A stretch of 64,000 bases of DNA from Streptomyces sp. NBC_00708 (GTDB lineage: Bacteria; Actinomycetota; Actinomycetes; Streptomycetales; Streptomycetaceae), in contig CP108997.1 of NCBI GenBank assembly GCA_036226585.1, positions 3,162,001-3,226,000 of the forward strand. Direction: 5' to 3'. A model generated the notes under the pieces. It worked only from the letters and a program-made list of their open reading frames with translations. It did no database searches and was not told the DNA's origin. The translations under genes and the position numbers were made by a program. Below are positions 9,296 to 18,740 of this stretch, one piece after another. Within the stretch, counting starts at the first letter, position 1; each line of letters begins with the position of its first letter.

Positions 9296-9370
9296 CCGCC
9301 CAGCCTAACGGGCCACCCCCGCCCCCTGTGCCCCCACCCGAACAAACACCCGCGCCCCGACTGCCCCAAC

Positions 9371-9590
9371 AGCCCCGCCGGCGTTTGAGGCGCGGCGTCC
9401 GGGGCAGAGCCCCGCCACCACTCCCAGCCCAGCCAACGTTTGCGACGCCGAACCCGGGAAACACCCCCGCACCCCTCCCAGCCCCGCCGACGTTTGAGAC
9501 GCGGCGTCCGGGAAACAACCCGCCGCCCCTCCCAGCCCCGCCGGCGTTTGAGGCGCGGGGTCCGGGGCAGAGCCCCGGTTACGGGAAGGG
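9371..9590. repeat. Four tandem ~55-bp Streptomyces-type extragenic repeats
   Basis: Four degenerate copies start at about 9371, 9426, 9480 and 9534, a period of 54-55 bp. Each contains a variant of GCCGGCGTTTGAGGCGCGG; copies 1 and 4 also carry the perfect hairpin CCGGGGC-AGA-GCCCCGG, which copies 2 and 3 have lost. The unit resembles a dispersed intergenic repeat common in Streptomyces genomes. The array fills the gap between the end of topA and the start of the tmk fusion on the minus strand, so it could form tandem terminators or RNA-processing structures. Confidence 0.8.
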
Positions 9591-9647
9591 GCGGGCAGGG
9601 GACAAGGCCCGCCGCAGGCGCACCCCACCCCCACCCGCCCGGACGGC

Positions 9648-12473
9648 TCAGTCCTCGACCGGCGAAGCGGCAGCCTTCTTCGCCGCGGAAGAAGCCTTCT
9701 TCGCAACAGTCTTCTTGGCCGCCGTCTTCTTCGTCGCCGCAGCCTTCTTCGCAGGAGCCTTCTTCGCCGCGGCCTTCTTCGCCGTCTTCTTCTTGGCCGG
9801 CCCCTTCGCCCGCTTCTCGGCGAGCAGCTCGTAGCCACGCTCCGGCGTGATGTCCTCGACGCTGTCACCGGTGCGCAGCGTCGCGTTCGTCTCGCCGTCG
9901 GTGACGTACGGGCCGAAGCGCCCGTCCTTGACGACGACCGGAGACCCGCTCACCGGGTCCGTGCCCAGCTCCTTCAGCGGCGGCTTCGCGGCGGCCCGCC
10001 CCCGCTGCTTCGGCTGTGCGTAGATCGCCAGAGCCTCTTCGAGCGTGATGTCGAAGATCTGGTCCTCGGAGGTGAGCGACCGCGAGTCCGTGCCCTTCTT
10101 CAGGTACGGGCCGTAGCGACCGTTCTGCGCGGTGATCTCGACGCCCTCGGCGTCCTCGCCGACCACCCGCGGCAGCGACATCAGCTTGAGGGCGTCGGCC
10201 AGCGTCACCGTGTCGAGCGACATCGACTTGAAGAGCGAGGCCGTGCGCGGCTTCACCGCGTTCTTGCCGGTCTTCGGCGTGCCCTCGGGCAGCACCTCGG
10301 TGACGTACGGCCCGTAGCGGCCGTCCTTGGCGATGATCTGGTTCCCGCTGACCGGGTCCGCGCCCAGCTCGAAGTCGCCGCTCGGCTTGGCCAGCAGCTC
10401 CTCCGCGTACTCGACGGACAGCTCGTCGGGCGCCAGGTCCTCGGGGACGTCCGCGCGCTGGTGGCCCTCGGAGTCCTTCTCGCCGCGCTCGATGTACGGG
10501 CCGTAACGGCCGACGCGAAGCTTGATGTCGTTGCCGACGGGGAAGGACGAGATCTCGCGCGCGTCGATCGCACCGAGGTCGGTGACGAGCTCCTTGAGCC
10601 CGCCGAGGTGGTCTCCGTCGCCGTTGCCCGCGTCGGACGCCGCGCCTGCACCGGCCGCGTCGTCCCCTGCCTGCGTACCGAAGTAGAACCGCTTCAGCCA
10701 CGGCACGGACTGGGCCTCACCGCGTGCGATGCGGTCGAGGTCGTCCTCCATGCGGGCCGTGAAGTCGTAGTCGACGAGCCGGCCGAAGTGCTTCTCCAGC
10801 AGGTTGACCACGGCGAACGACAGGAACGACGGCACGAGGGCCGTGCCCTTCTTGAACACGTAGCCGCGGTCGAGGATCGTCCCGATGATCGAGGCGTACG
10901 TCGACGGGCGGCCGATCTCGCGCTCTTCGAGCTCCTTGACCAGCGAGGCCTCGGTGTACCGGGCCGGCGGCTTCGTCGCGTGGCCGTCGACCGAGATCTC
11001 GTCGGCGGACAGCGCGTCGCCCTCGGTGACCTGCGGCAGCCGCCGCTCACGGTCGTCGAGCTCGGCGTTCGGGTCGTCGGCTCCCTCGACGTACGCCTTC
11101 ATGAAGCCGTGGAAGGTGATCGTCTTGCCGGACGCGGAGAACTCGGCGTCCCGGCCGTCGCTCGCCCGGCCGCCGATCTTGACGGTGACCGAGTTACCGG
11201 TCGCGTCCTTCATCTGGGAGGCGACGGTCCGCTTCCAGATCAGCTCGTAGAGCCGGAACTGGTCGCCGGTGAGGCCCGTCTCGGCGGGGGTGCGGAAGCG
11301 GTCGCCGGAGGGGCGGATCGCCTCGTGCGCCTCCTGCGCGTTCTTGACCTTGCCGGCGTAGGTGCGCGGCTTGTCGGGCAGGTAGTTCGCCCCGTACAGC
11401 TGCGTGACCTGCGCACGGGCCGCGGAGACCGCGGTGTCCGAGAGGGTCGTGGAGTCGGTACGCATATAGGTGATGAAGCCGTTCTCGTACAGCTTCTGCG
11501 CGACCTGCATGGTGGCCTTGGCCCCGAAGCCCAGCTTCCGGCTCGCCTCCTGCTGGAGGGTCGTCGTACGGAAGGGCGCGTACGGGGAGCGGCGGTACGG
11601 CTTCGACTCGACGGACCGCACGGCGAACGAGGAGTCGGCGAGCGCGGCGGCCAGGGCGCGGGCGTTCGTCTCGTCCAGGTGCAGCGTCTGGCCGGAGCCG
11701 GACTTGAGCTGCCCGTCCGGACCGAAGTCGCGGCCCTGGGCGATCCGGCGTCCGTCGACGGCGCTGAGCCGGGCGGTGAGCGTGGACGGGTCGGAGGCGT
11801 CGCCGCCCCGCCCGGTGGCGAAGGTGCCGGTCAGGTCCCAGTACTCGGCGGAACGGAAGGCGATGCGCTCGCGCTCCCGCTCGACGACGAGCCGGGTGGC
11901 GACCGACTGGACGCGGCCCGCCGAGAGCTTCGGCATGACCTTCTTCCACAGGACCGGCGAGACCTCGTAGCCGTAGAGGCGGTCGAGGATACGGCGGGTC
12001 TCCTGGGCGTCGACCATGCGCTGGTTCAGCTCGCGCGGGTTGGCGACGGCGGCCCGGATCGCGTCCTTGGTGATCTCGTGGAAGACCATCCGGTGGACCG
12101 GGACCTTGGGCCTCAGGACTTCCTGGAGGTGCCACGCGATGGCTTCGCCCTCGCGGTCCTCATCGGTGGCGAGGAAGAGTTCGTCGGACTCGGCCAGCAG
12201 CTGCTTCAGCTTCCTGACCTGGGCCTTCTTGTCAGCATTGACGACGTAGATCGGCTCGAAGTCGTTCTCGACATCGACGCCGAGACGGCGCACCTCGCCG
12301 GTGTACTCGTCCGGTACCTCGGCGGCGCCGTTCGGGAGGTCGCGGATGTGCCCGACGCTCGCCTCGACGACGTATCCGGGGCCGAGATAGCCCTTGATCG
12401 TCTTCGCCTTGGCAGGCGACTCGACGATGACGAGTCGGCGGCCGCCCTGTGCGGTCTCGCTGGTCGGGGACAA
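9648..12473 (-). CDS. topA: DNA topoisomerase I
   Basis: Type IA topoisomerase that relaxes negative supercoils. The Toprim start VIVESPAKAKTIK is near residue 15, the acidic cluster DEDREGE near 105, and the strand-cleaving Tyr336 lies in ITYMRTDST. There are no zinc-finger cysteines. Instead the C-terminal half has four GRYGPY/GRFGPY repeats and ends in a lysine/alanine tail, as in actinobacterial TopA, where the tail aids processivity. I use the TTG at 12473 (SPTSETAQGGRRL): it matches the N-terminus I recall from S. coelicolor and has GGAGAG about 12 nt upstream. An ATG 36 nt further upstream is the alternative. Confidence 0.95.
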   Translation of the reverse strand: MSPTSETAQGGRRLVIVESPAKAKTIKGYLGPGYVVEASVGHIRDLPNGAAEVPDEYTGEVRRLGVDVENDFEPIYVVNADKKAQVRKLKQLLAESDELFLATDEDREGEAIAWHLQEVLRPKVPVHRMVFHEITKDAIRAAVANPRELNQRMVDAQETRRILDRLYGYEVSPVLWKKVMPKLSAGRVQSVATRLVVERERERIAFRSAEYWDLTGTFATGRGGDASDPSTLTARLSAVDGRRIAQGRDFGPDGQLKSGSGQTLHLDETNARALAAALADSSFAVRSVESKPYRRSPYAPFRTTTLQQEASRKLGFGAKATMQVAQKLYENGFITYMRTDSTTLSDTAVSAARAQVTQLYGANYLPDKPRTYAGKVKNAQEAHEAIRPSGDRFRTPAETGLTGDQFRLYELIWKRTVASQMKDATGNSVTVKIGGRASDGRDAEFSASGKTITFHGFMKAYVEGADDPNAELDDRERRLPQVTEGDALSADEISVDGHATKPPARYTEASLVKELEEREIGRPSTYASIIGTILDRGYVFKKGTALVPSFLSFAVVNLLEKHFGRLVDYDFTARMEDDLDRIARGEAQSVPWLKRFYFGTQAGDDAAGAGAASDAGNGDGDHLGGLKELVTDLGAIDAREISSFPVGNDIKLRVGRYGPYIERGEKDSEGHQRADVPEDLAPDELSVEYAEELLAKPSGDFELGADPVSGNQIIAKDGRYGPYVTEVLPEGTPKTGKNAVKPRTASLFKSMSLDTVTLADALKLMSLPRVVGEDAEGVEITAQNGRYGPYLKKGTDSRSLTSEDQIFDITLEEALAIYAQPKQRGRAAAKPPLKELGTDPVSGSPVVVKDGRFGPYVTDGETNATLRTGDSVEDITPERGYELLAEKRAKGPAKKKTAKKAAAKKAPAKKAAATKKTAAKKTVAKKASSAAKKAAASPVED

Positions 12474-12806
12474 CTTCGCTCTTCTCTCCGGTCGACGCTC
12501 GGTGGGCATCAGGGCAGCGCAGGGCGCTGCCGACAGTGCTGTCGCTGCGGAGTGTGACGGTACAACCCGCCCCCGTGTCAAACGGCAAAAGCCCGCAACG
12601 GCCACTCGAACGGTAACCCGACTTCCGCCATTCCTGCCGCCCGGCCCGCTCGGTCCGCCCCGCGCACGGCCACAGCCTGCGGGTTTCGGCGGTGTGCCGA
12701 CCGCCCTGCGGGTGCCGGGAGCGAGGGACGGGCGCCCCGGGCGTGTTCCGGGCGCCGCGCGGGGTGCCGGCCGGGCCGGACTCGTACGTCCGAAGCGGAG
12801 GCGTAC
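12474..12806 (-). other. Intergenic region upstream of topA with a possible -35 element
   Basis: No coding frame in this 333-bp stretch is convincing. On the minus strand a perfect TTGACA (12576-12581) is followed 13 nt later by TACCGT (12557-12562). That spacing is too short for a normal sigma-70 promoter, so either the -10 lies elsewhere or the match is chance. It probably contains the topA promoters. Confidence 0.35.
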
Positions 12807-13004
12807 TCAGACGCGGCCGAGGCACCACACCCCGAGGACGAGGAAAAGTACGCCGGACACAGTGGCGAGTGCGGTGGAGAGGGCGGGGCTCACCCGGTAC
12901 GCGACCGGCGCGCGGTGCAGCACGCGCGCCCCCGTCCACAGCAGCAGTGCGGCGCCGAACAGTGCGAACGTCGTTCCGGCGAAGACAGCGGGTCCGCTCT
13001 CCAT
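12807..13004 (-). CDS. Small two-helix membrane protein
   Basis: The 65-residue product has two hydrophobic helices (about 5-24 and 42-62) joined by a short basic loop, and no recognised domain. The frame is open much further upstream, but the ATG at 13004 is preceded at good distance by AGGGAGG, so the short form is the likely gene. It lies between the ABC exporter genes and topA on the same strand. I do not recognise a function; a small integral membrane accessory protein is all the sequence supports. Confidence 0.6.
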   Translation of the reverse strand: MESGPAVFAGTTFALFGAALLLWTGARVLHRAPVAYRVSPALSTALATVSGVLFLVLGVWCLGRV

Positions 13005-13105
13005 CCCGTACGCCTCCCTCTTACGCTGCCGATTCCTCGGCCGACGGAGGGAGGCTCCCACCGCGGAGCGTCGCGGACGCCAACGCGGGGTGAACAGCAG
13101 GACCG

Positions 13106-13945
13106 TCACATCACGTCGAGCGTCGCCCGCCGCCGGCTCCCCCGTTCGAACAGGGCCAGCAGCAGGACGGCGAGCAACGCGTACCCCGCTCCCGTCAGGA
13201 GCTCCGCCGCGATCCCCCGGCCGTCGAGCCCGCCCCCGGTGGACAACTGACGCGCCGCGTCGGCGGCGTGGGTCAGCGGGAGTACGTCCCCGACGGCTCG
13301 CATCCACGCCGGCAGGGTCTCCCGCGGCACGTTCGCACCGGTCAGGAGCAGGAGGACGGAACCGGCCACGTTCGACACGAGGAAGACATCCCGGAACCGC
13401 AGCCCCAGGGCCCCCAGCGCCAGGCCGAAGGCGGAGCATCCGGCAGCGGCGGCCAGCAGGACCGCGCCGAGCCCCGGCAGGGCTCCAACCGGAATGCTCA
13501 GACCGAGGAGCAGGCAGGCGGCGCAGAGCGTGAAGACGCTGATGAAGAGCCCGTTCAGCACATACGGGAGCGCCCGGCCGAACCAGAGCGGAGCCCGGTG
13601 GCGAGGGCTGAGCAGGACCGCGCCGAGTGTCCCGTACCGCCGCTCGTTGGCGACGGCCATCGTGCCGCCGTACACACAGGCTGTGGACGCGGAGATGACG
13701 GCGTTGCCGAGCAGGTAGAACCGGTCGTCGGCGACGTGCAGCTGTCGTCCGAGGAAGACGAAGAAGAGGAGTTGCAGCAGCGGACCGACGAGCAGCGTGC
13801 CGATGAACATCGGCGGTGTCGTCCAGTTGAAGAGCGCCCGGTAGGACAGGGCGCCACCGATCACCACGAGCCGCAGCGCGGAAACGGTTCGGCGGCAGAG
13901 GCCGGGGGCGGAACCGGAATCTGTGTCAGGTGTACGGGCGGGCAT
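13106..13945 (-). CDS. ABC-2 type exporter permease, second subunit
   Basis: The 279-residue product has about six membrane helices arranged as in ABC-2 (DrrB-like) drug or polysaccharide exporters, with cytoplasmic N-terminus MPARTPDT and a basic C-terminal tail RGSRRRATL. The ATG at 13945 has AGGAG 8 nt upstream. It follows the other permease and the ATPase on the same strand, so the three form one exporter operon with two different permeases. Substrate cannot be read from sequence. Confidence 0.85.
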   Translation of the reverse strand: MPARTPDTDSGSAPGLCRRTVSALRLVVIGGALSYRALFNWTTPPMFIGTLLVGPLLQLLFFVFLGRQLHVADDRFYLLGNAVISASTACVYGGTMAVANERRYGTLGAVLLSPRHRAPLWFGRALPYVLNGLFISVFTLCAACLLLGLSIPVGALPGLGAVLLAAAAGCSAFGLALGALGLRFRDVFLVSNVAGSVLLLLTGANVPRETLPAWMRAVGDVLPLTHAADAARQLSTGGGLDGRGIAAELLTGAGYALLAVLLLALFERGSRRRATLDVM

Positions 13946-14049
13946 GGGGGCAACTCCTGGGGTGGGGCGGGGGAAGGGTTCGGGGCGCGGGCCTGTGCGG
14001 CAGGCAGGGACCGGCTCGCTCGGCGGATCGGGACGGGCTGCTCAGCGGG

Positions 14050-14841
14050 TCAGACCAGGGCGAGGGTCGCGGCGGCCCGCGCGCGTTGTTCGACGCCTCC
14101 CAGCACAAGGACGGCCAGCAGCGCGTACAGCGCACCGAGTCCGAGGGCGATGCCCATGGGGACCAGCACTTCGCCGCTCCCCGCCCCGCCGGAGGTCGCC
14201 GCGTGCACCGCGCGGGAGCCCCAGGTGGTGGGGAGCGCCCAGGAAACCGGACGCGTCCAGTCCGGCAGCACGGTGATCGGTACGAGCATCCCGGACAGCA
14301 GCCACACGGGCGCGTCCAGCGGGTTGGCCAGCGCGTTCGCGTTGCGCAGCAGGACGAACGTGGCGGCGAGCAGCAGTCCCATCATCCCGAGCGAGAGCAC
14401 GCAGACCGGGACGGCGGCCAGGAAGAGCACCGGGTGCGCGAAGTCCAGCGGCACGTCGAACAGCACGGCGCCCCAGAGCACCGTCGCGCCCATGGCATAC
14501 GTCCCGATGACGGCGGTGGCCAGGGTGATCGGCAGCAGGACGAGGGAGAGCGGGGTGGGCGAGGCGACGAGCGTCTCCAGCGTGCCCAGCCAGCGCTGGT
14601 TCTGGACAGCACCGCCCGATCCGAAGAGCACCGAGGACCAGATGCCCATCAGCCCGGCTCCGACGGCCGCCGTCAGCAGCCGGTCGGGGTCGTCGGCGGC
14701 ACGGAAGAGGTAGACGGAGAGGGTCGCGTAGACCAGGGGCACCAGGACGGCGAAGGTGATTTCGAGCGGTGAGCGGCTCATGTACGAGACGTGCGTCCGC
14801 ACGCCGACGGCGATCAGGCGCAGGGCCCTGGCGAACGTCAT
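14050..14841 (-). CDS. ABC-2 type exporter permease, first subunit
   Basis: The 263-residue product has six predicted helices beginning SPLEITFAVLVPLVYATLS, typical of the ABC-2 permease family. Its ATG overlaps the stop of the upstream ATPase gene (ATGA at 14838-14841), so the two are translationally coupled, and GAGGT sits about 7 nt before the ATG. With the following permease gene it should form the membrane heterodimer of an efflux pump or morphogenetic exporter. Confidence 0.87.
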   Translation of the reverse strand: MTFARALRLIAVGVRTHVSYMSRSPLEITFAVLVPLVYATLSVYLFRAADDPDRLLTAAVGAGLMGIWSSVLFGSGGAVQNQRWLGTLETLVASPTPLSLVLLPITLATAVIGTYAMGATVLWGAVLFDVPLDFAHPVLFLAAVPVCVLSLGMMGLLLAATFVLLRNANALANPLDAPVWLLSGMLVPITVLPDWTRPVSWALPTTWGSRAVHAATSGGAGSGEVLVPMGIALGLGALYALLAVLVLGGVEQRARAAATLALV

Positions 14842-15950
14842 GCCGCGACCTCGCTGTCGTCGGGGCCGGGTTCTGCGGCGGCAGCGGCCTGGACTGCGGG
14901 GGCGGGATCGGCCGTGAGGGCGGGATGGGACGTGGGGGCGGGATCGGCCGTGAGGGCGGCCTCGTCCGCAGTCGCCGGCTCGTCCGCCTCCTCCACGATC
15001 GCGATGTAGGCGTCCTCCAGCGTGGGTTCCCGGGTGACCACCCGTCCGACCCGGACCCCGTCGAGCGCCGCCAGGACCTGTCCGTGCAGGTCCGCGCCGC
15101 GCTCCGTCTGCACGATGACGGCTTGTCGGCTGCCCCGCTCCTCGGCTGCCGCCCCGTGCACACCCGCGACGGCACGGATGCGTTCGAGGTGCTCCTCGCC
15201 CGCCCCGTATGCCTCGATCTCCAGGATGCCGCGTTCCTGGACGCGCGACTTGAGCCGGTCCGGTGTGCCCAGGGCCCGGATGGCGCCGCCCGCGATGACG
15301 GCGATCCGGTCACACAGCTCATCGGCCTCCGCCATGTAATGCGTGGTCAGCAGCACAGTGGTGCCGCCGGCGCGCAGATCGGCGACGGTGCGGCGCAGGT
15401 CGCGCGCCGCCACCGGGTCCACGCCGATGGACGGTTCGTCGAGGAACAGGACGTCGGGCCGGTGCAGCAGACCGCGCGCGATGTGCAGCCGCTGCCGCAT
15501 GCCCCGCGAATACCCCTCGACGCGTTCCTTCTCCCGCCCGGAGAGGCCGACCAGATCGAGCAGTTCGCCGATCCGCCGCTTCTGGTCCCTCGGCTCGACG
15601 CCGTACAGCTCGGCGAAGTACCGCAGGTTGTCGAGGGCGGAGAGCCGGTCGTACAGCCCCCGGTCACCGCCGAAGACGTAACCGATCCGGCGGCGTACGG
15701 CGACGGGGTCGGACGCCACGTCGTGCCCGAGGACCCGGGCCGTGCCCGATGTGGGCAGCAGCAGGGTGTTGAGCATCTTGATGGTGGTGGTCTTACCCGC
15801 CCCGTTGGGCCCCAGGAGCCCGAACAGCTCGCCGCGTGCCACCTCGAAGGTGATCCCCCGCACGGCTTCGGTCTCGGTGCGGCGCGGACGCAGGAAGCCG
15901 GTCCGGCTGATGTAGGTGCGGCGCAGGTTCTTCGCCTCGATCGCAAGCAT
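14838..15950 (-). CDS. ABC exporter ATP-binding protein (DrrA-like)
   Basis: The 370-residue product shows Walker A GPNGAGKTT (48-56), signature YSRGMRQRL (about 148) and Walker B VLFLDEPSIGVDP, followed by a DrrA-type C-terminal domain. A repeated Ala/Pro/Thr-rich tail (about 325-370, with TADPAP units) is unusual. It powers the two permeases encoded downstream. TAGCGT at 15958-15963 ends 7 nt before the ATG, so the operon mRNA may start at the initiation codon. An ArsR-type regulator gene lies immediately upstream on the same strand and is an obvious candidate controller. Confidence 0.9.
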   Translation of the reverse strand: MLAIEAKNLRRTYISRTGFLRPRRTETEAVRGITFEVARGELFGLLGPNGAGKTTTIKMLNTLLLPTSGTARVLGHDVASDPVAVRRRIGYVFGGDRGLYDRLSALDNLRYFAELYGVEPRDQKRRIGELLDLVGLSGREKERVEGYSRGMRQRLHIARGLLHRPDVLFLDEPSIGVDPVAARDLRRTVADLRAGGTTVLLTTHYMAEADELCDRIAVIAGGAIRALGTPDRLKSRVQERGILEIEAYGAGEEHLERIRAVAGVHGAAAEERGSRQAVIVQTERGADLHGQVLAALDGVRVGRVVTREPTLEDAYIAIVEEADEPATADEAALTADPAPTSHPALTADPAPAVQAAAAAEPGPDDSEVAA

Positions 15951-16031
15951 GGCCCGGACGCTAGGCCCGCCTCCGCCGCCCCTGCCATCGATTCGGAGCC
16001 CCCCGAATCGTCCGCGTCCGTCCCCGGCTTC

Positions 16032-17039
16032 TCACGAGACCGCGCGCAGCACCTCTTCCCCCGAGAGCAGCGCGAGAAGGGCGCGGCCGGTATCGGTGAG
16101 CTGGTAGTAGACGCTGCGCCCGATCCGGTGCCGGGTGACCACATCGGCCTCGGCGAGGACCGACAGGTGCTCCGAGACCGTGCTCGGGGCGAGCCCCAGC
16201 CGATCGGCTATCCCGGCCGTGGTGAGCGGTCCGCCGAGCTGCCGCAGGACCGAGGCCCGGCCCCGCCCCAGCAGCAGCCCGAGCCGGTCGCCGCTGTCGG
16301 CGCGCTCCGCAGGCCGCTCGCGCAGGGCGCCCGCACCGCGCGCCTGGAAGGACACCGCCAGGACCTCCGGGTCGTCGGTGGAGTAGAGCCGGCAGCCCTC
16401 GGCGAAGACCAGGGGCACCAGCAGCAGCCGCCGCTCACCCGCGCGGTACTCCGCGTCGATGTGCTTCGTCAGCTCCAGCACGGGCGCCTCCCACTTGGCC
16501 CGGCTCTCCAGACCGGCGAAGAGCGCGTCTATCCCCTCGGTGGCGAAAGTCCGTGCCCGGATGAGGACTTCGTCCTCGACGAGACGGCGCATGACCGGCC
16601 AGTGGGCGGCCATCGCGCCTTCCCAGTACGCGGCGTACGCGTCGGCGAGCGCCGCACACGCGGCCTCGGGATCGGCGAGGTACGGGCGTATGTACGGGTG
16701 GTCGCCGAGCCCCGCGTAGTGCTCGGCGACTCCGGCCCGTACGACGTCGGCCGGGGTGGCCCGGATGGCGTCCAGCTCCGTCTCGACGGATGTGGCCCCG
16801 GCCGGCCGGGGCAGCAGGAAGTCGGGGAACTGGTGGGGCCCGTCGATCAGCAGCCGGAGCGCATGCGTCCGGTCGTCCTCGCGCAGCACCTCGCGGGCCC
16901 GCACCACCCATTCCTCGTAAGGGCGGGAGGGGTGGCGGTGAGGCATCGTGAGATGGAGGCTGCAGAAGGCGTCCCACAGCGGGCTGATGGCGATGCGGGT
17001 CGCGCCGAGCGACGCCTCGTCCAGCTCGATCCTGATCAT
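16032..17039 (-). CDS. ArsR-type winged-helix transcriptional regulator with large N-terminal domain
   Basis: The 335-residue product has an N-terminal domain of unknown role (about 1-250, DUF5937-like) and a C-terminal winged helix (about 255-330) with LTTAGIADRLGLAPSTVSEH as recognition helix region and a YYQLTDTGRALL wing. The start ATG (MIRIELDEAS) overlaps the stop of the upstream methyltransferase gene as ATGA, which decides the start. The ABC exporter operon begins 80 bp downstream on the same strand and is the likely target. No metal-binding cysteine motif is visible, so a metal sensor is doubtful. Confidence 0.8.
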   Translation of the reverse strand: MIRIELDEASLGATRIAISPLWDAFCSLHLTMPHRHPSRPYEEWVVRAREVLREDDRTHALRLLIDGPHQFPDFLLPRPAGATSVETELDAIRATPADVVRAGVAEHYAGLGDHPYIRPYLADPEAACAALADAYAAYWEGAMAAHWPVMRRLVEDEVLIRARTFATEGIDALFAGLESRAKWEAPVLELTKHIDAEYRAGERRLLLVPLVFAEGCRLYSTDDPEVLAVSFQARGAGALRERPAERADSGDRLGLLLGRGRASVLRQLGGPLTTAGIADRLGLAPSTVSEHLSVLAEADVVTRHRIGRSVYYQLTDTGRALLALLSGEEVLRAVS

Positions 17040-18577
17040 CCAGCGGCCCGCCCGCCCGGCGGCAGCGGCTCCAGGAAGCCCTCCTCGACCAGCAGCCGGA
17101 TGGCCTGCGGGGTGCGGTCGCGCAGCAGCACCGGGTCCTCGTTCATCAGCTGGGCGATGGCGTCGAGGATGCGCCCGGCGGGCAGCGAGCCGTCGCACAC
17201 CCCTGCGAACCCGGCACCGACGGCGTCGACCTTAGTGGCCCGGCGCATGCCACGGTTCTGACGGAGCACCACATGCTCCGGGTCCTCCGCTCCGGGAAGC
17301 CCGACCTGCTCCTGCACCACCTCGGAGGCAAGGGTGAAGTGGGCGGCCAGCAGCGCCGCGTCGTCCTGCCGGCGCAGATAGTCCTGGCGGGCGAAGTGGG
17401 CCTGGACGGCGGGGCCGAGCGGCTGCTCCACCGCGTGCGGCCACTCCTCGATCACGATCGAGGGATTCCCGGCGGCGGCCGCGGCGGACTTCCGCAGCGT
17501 GATCCAGCCGAAGCCGACGCCCTTCGTACGGCGTGTCTCGAACTCGTCGAGCCAGGCGTCGTACCGCGCCTCGTACTCCTCCGGGTCCGTGCGGTGGTCG
17601 CCACTGTCGCGCAGCCACAACTCCGCGTACTGCGTGACGTCCTGCACCTCGCGCTGCACGATCCAGGCGTCGCAGCCCTCCGGAATCCAGGAACGCACCC
17701 GGTCCTGCCACTCCTCGCCCTCGGTGTGCTGCCAGTTGGCCAGGAAGTGCGCGAAGCCGCCCTCATTGAGCCGGTCGCCCGTCTGCTGCACCAGCGTCCG
17801 GCAGAGATCGTCACCGGCCATGCCGCCGTCTCGATAGGTGAGCCGGGCGCCGGGCGAGATGACGAACGGCGGATTGGAGACGATCAGGTCGAAGGTCTCG
17901 GCGCCCACCGGCTCGTACAGCGAACCCTCACGCAGGTCGGCCGGGGCGGCGCCGGACAGGGCGAGGGTGAGCCGGGTGAATGCGAGGGCACGCGGATTGA
18001 GATCGGTGGCCGTGACCCTGGTGGCGTGCTGCGCGGCGTGCAGCGCCTGGATGCCGGAGCCCGTACCGACGTCGAGGGCGGAGCCGACGGGCTCGCGGAC
18101 GGTGATCCCCGCCAGGGTGGTGGACGCCCCGCCGATGCCGAGGACGACACCCTTCTCGTGCGAGCCGATCCCGCCCGCACCGCCCACCGCGCAGCCGAGA
18201 TCGGAGACGATGAACCAGTCCTCGCCGTCCGGCCCGCCGTACGGCCGCACATCGACGGTCGCCCGCACCTGGCCGGCCGTCTCGGTCAGCCAGCCGTCGG
18301 CCACGCACTCCGCCAGCGGGAGCACGGCCGCGGCCCGCTCGGCCGGCACGGGCCGCTGAAGCAGGAACAGACGCACCAGCGTGTCGAGCGGTGCCTCGCC
18401 CCGCGTGGCCCGCAGCGCCGGCACGGTCTCACTGCGCGCCAGCGCGGCGTAGGCGGACGCGCCGAGCAGGTCGAGGAGGCCGTCGGCCGTGAACGCGGCC
18501 GCGAGCAGGGCCTCGCGGAGCTGGGGCGCGTGGCCGGCCGAGGGAAGGTCTGCTGCGAAAAGGCTGGTCTTACTCAC
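17036..18577 (-). CDS. Class I SAM-dependent methyltransferase (NPPF type)
   Basis: The 513-residue product has an N-terminal helical region (about 1-140), a Rossmann core with the SAM loop LDVGTGSGIQALHAA, and the motif SNPPFV used by N-methyltransferases acting on glutamine or nucleic-acid bases, then a long C-terminal region. I chose the GTG at 18577 because CACAAT (18585-18590) lies 7 nt before it as a leaderless -10. An ATG at 18586 with GGGAG upstream is a real alternative and adds three residues. It overlaps the ArsR-type regulator gene. The substrate is unknown. Confidence 0.8.
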   Translation of the reverse strand: MSKTSLFAADLPSAGHAPQLREALLAAAFTADGLLDLLGASAYAALARSETVPALRATRGEAPLDTLVRLFLLQRPVPAERAAAVLPLAECVADGWLTETAGQVRATVDVRPYGGPDGEDWFIVSDLGCAVGGAGGIGSHEKGVVLGIGGASTTLAGITVREPVGSALDVGTGSGIQALHAAQHATRVTATDLNPRALAFTRLTLALSGAAPADLREGSLYEPVGAETFDLIVSNPPFVISPGARLTYRDGGMAGDDLCRTLVQQTGDRLNEGGFAHFLANWQHTEGEEWQDRVRSWIPEGCDAWIVQREVQDVTQYAELWLRDSGDHRTDPEEYEARYDAWLDEFETRRTKGVGFGWITLRKSAAAAAGNPSIVIEEWPHAVEQPLGPAVQAHFARQDYLRRQDDAALLAAHFTLASEVVQEQVGLPGAEDPEHVVLRQNRGMRRATKVDAVGAGFAGVCDGSLPAGRILDAIAQLMNEDPVLLRDRTPQAIRLLVEEGFLEPLPPGGRAAG

Positions 18578-18740
18578 GCCCCCCATTGTGACGGCTCCCA
18601 CTGACAACGGCAGCGGCCCGGCCACCGCCCCGGGCATCTCCGGGGTGTGCCGGGCCGCTCACCCGATGCCCTCGGGCCATAAGGCCGACCGCCGGCAGCG
18701 CACGCCGCCGGCTGTGCGGACCGCGACGCCGACCGCCCGT

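Noticed and set aside
10461..12557. 698-codon + frame opposite topA
   Set aside because: Shadow of a highly conserved gene; its translation is repetitive Val/Arg/Gly/Asp and lacks known motifs.
14769..17261. 830-codon + frame across the ABC ATPase and ArsR-type genes
   Set aside because: Spans several well-supported minus strand genes and shows no protein family signature.
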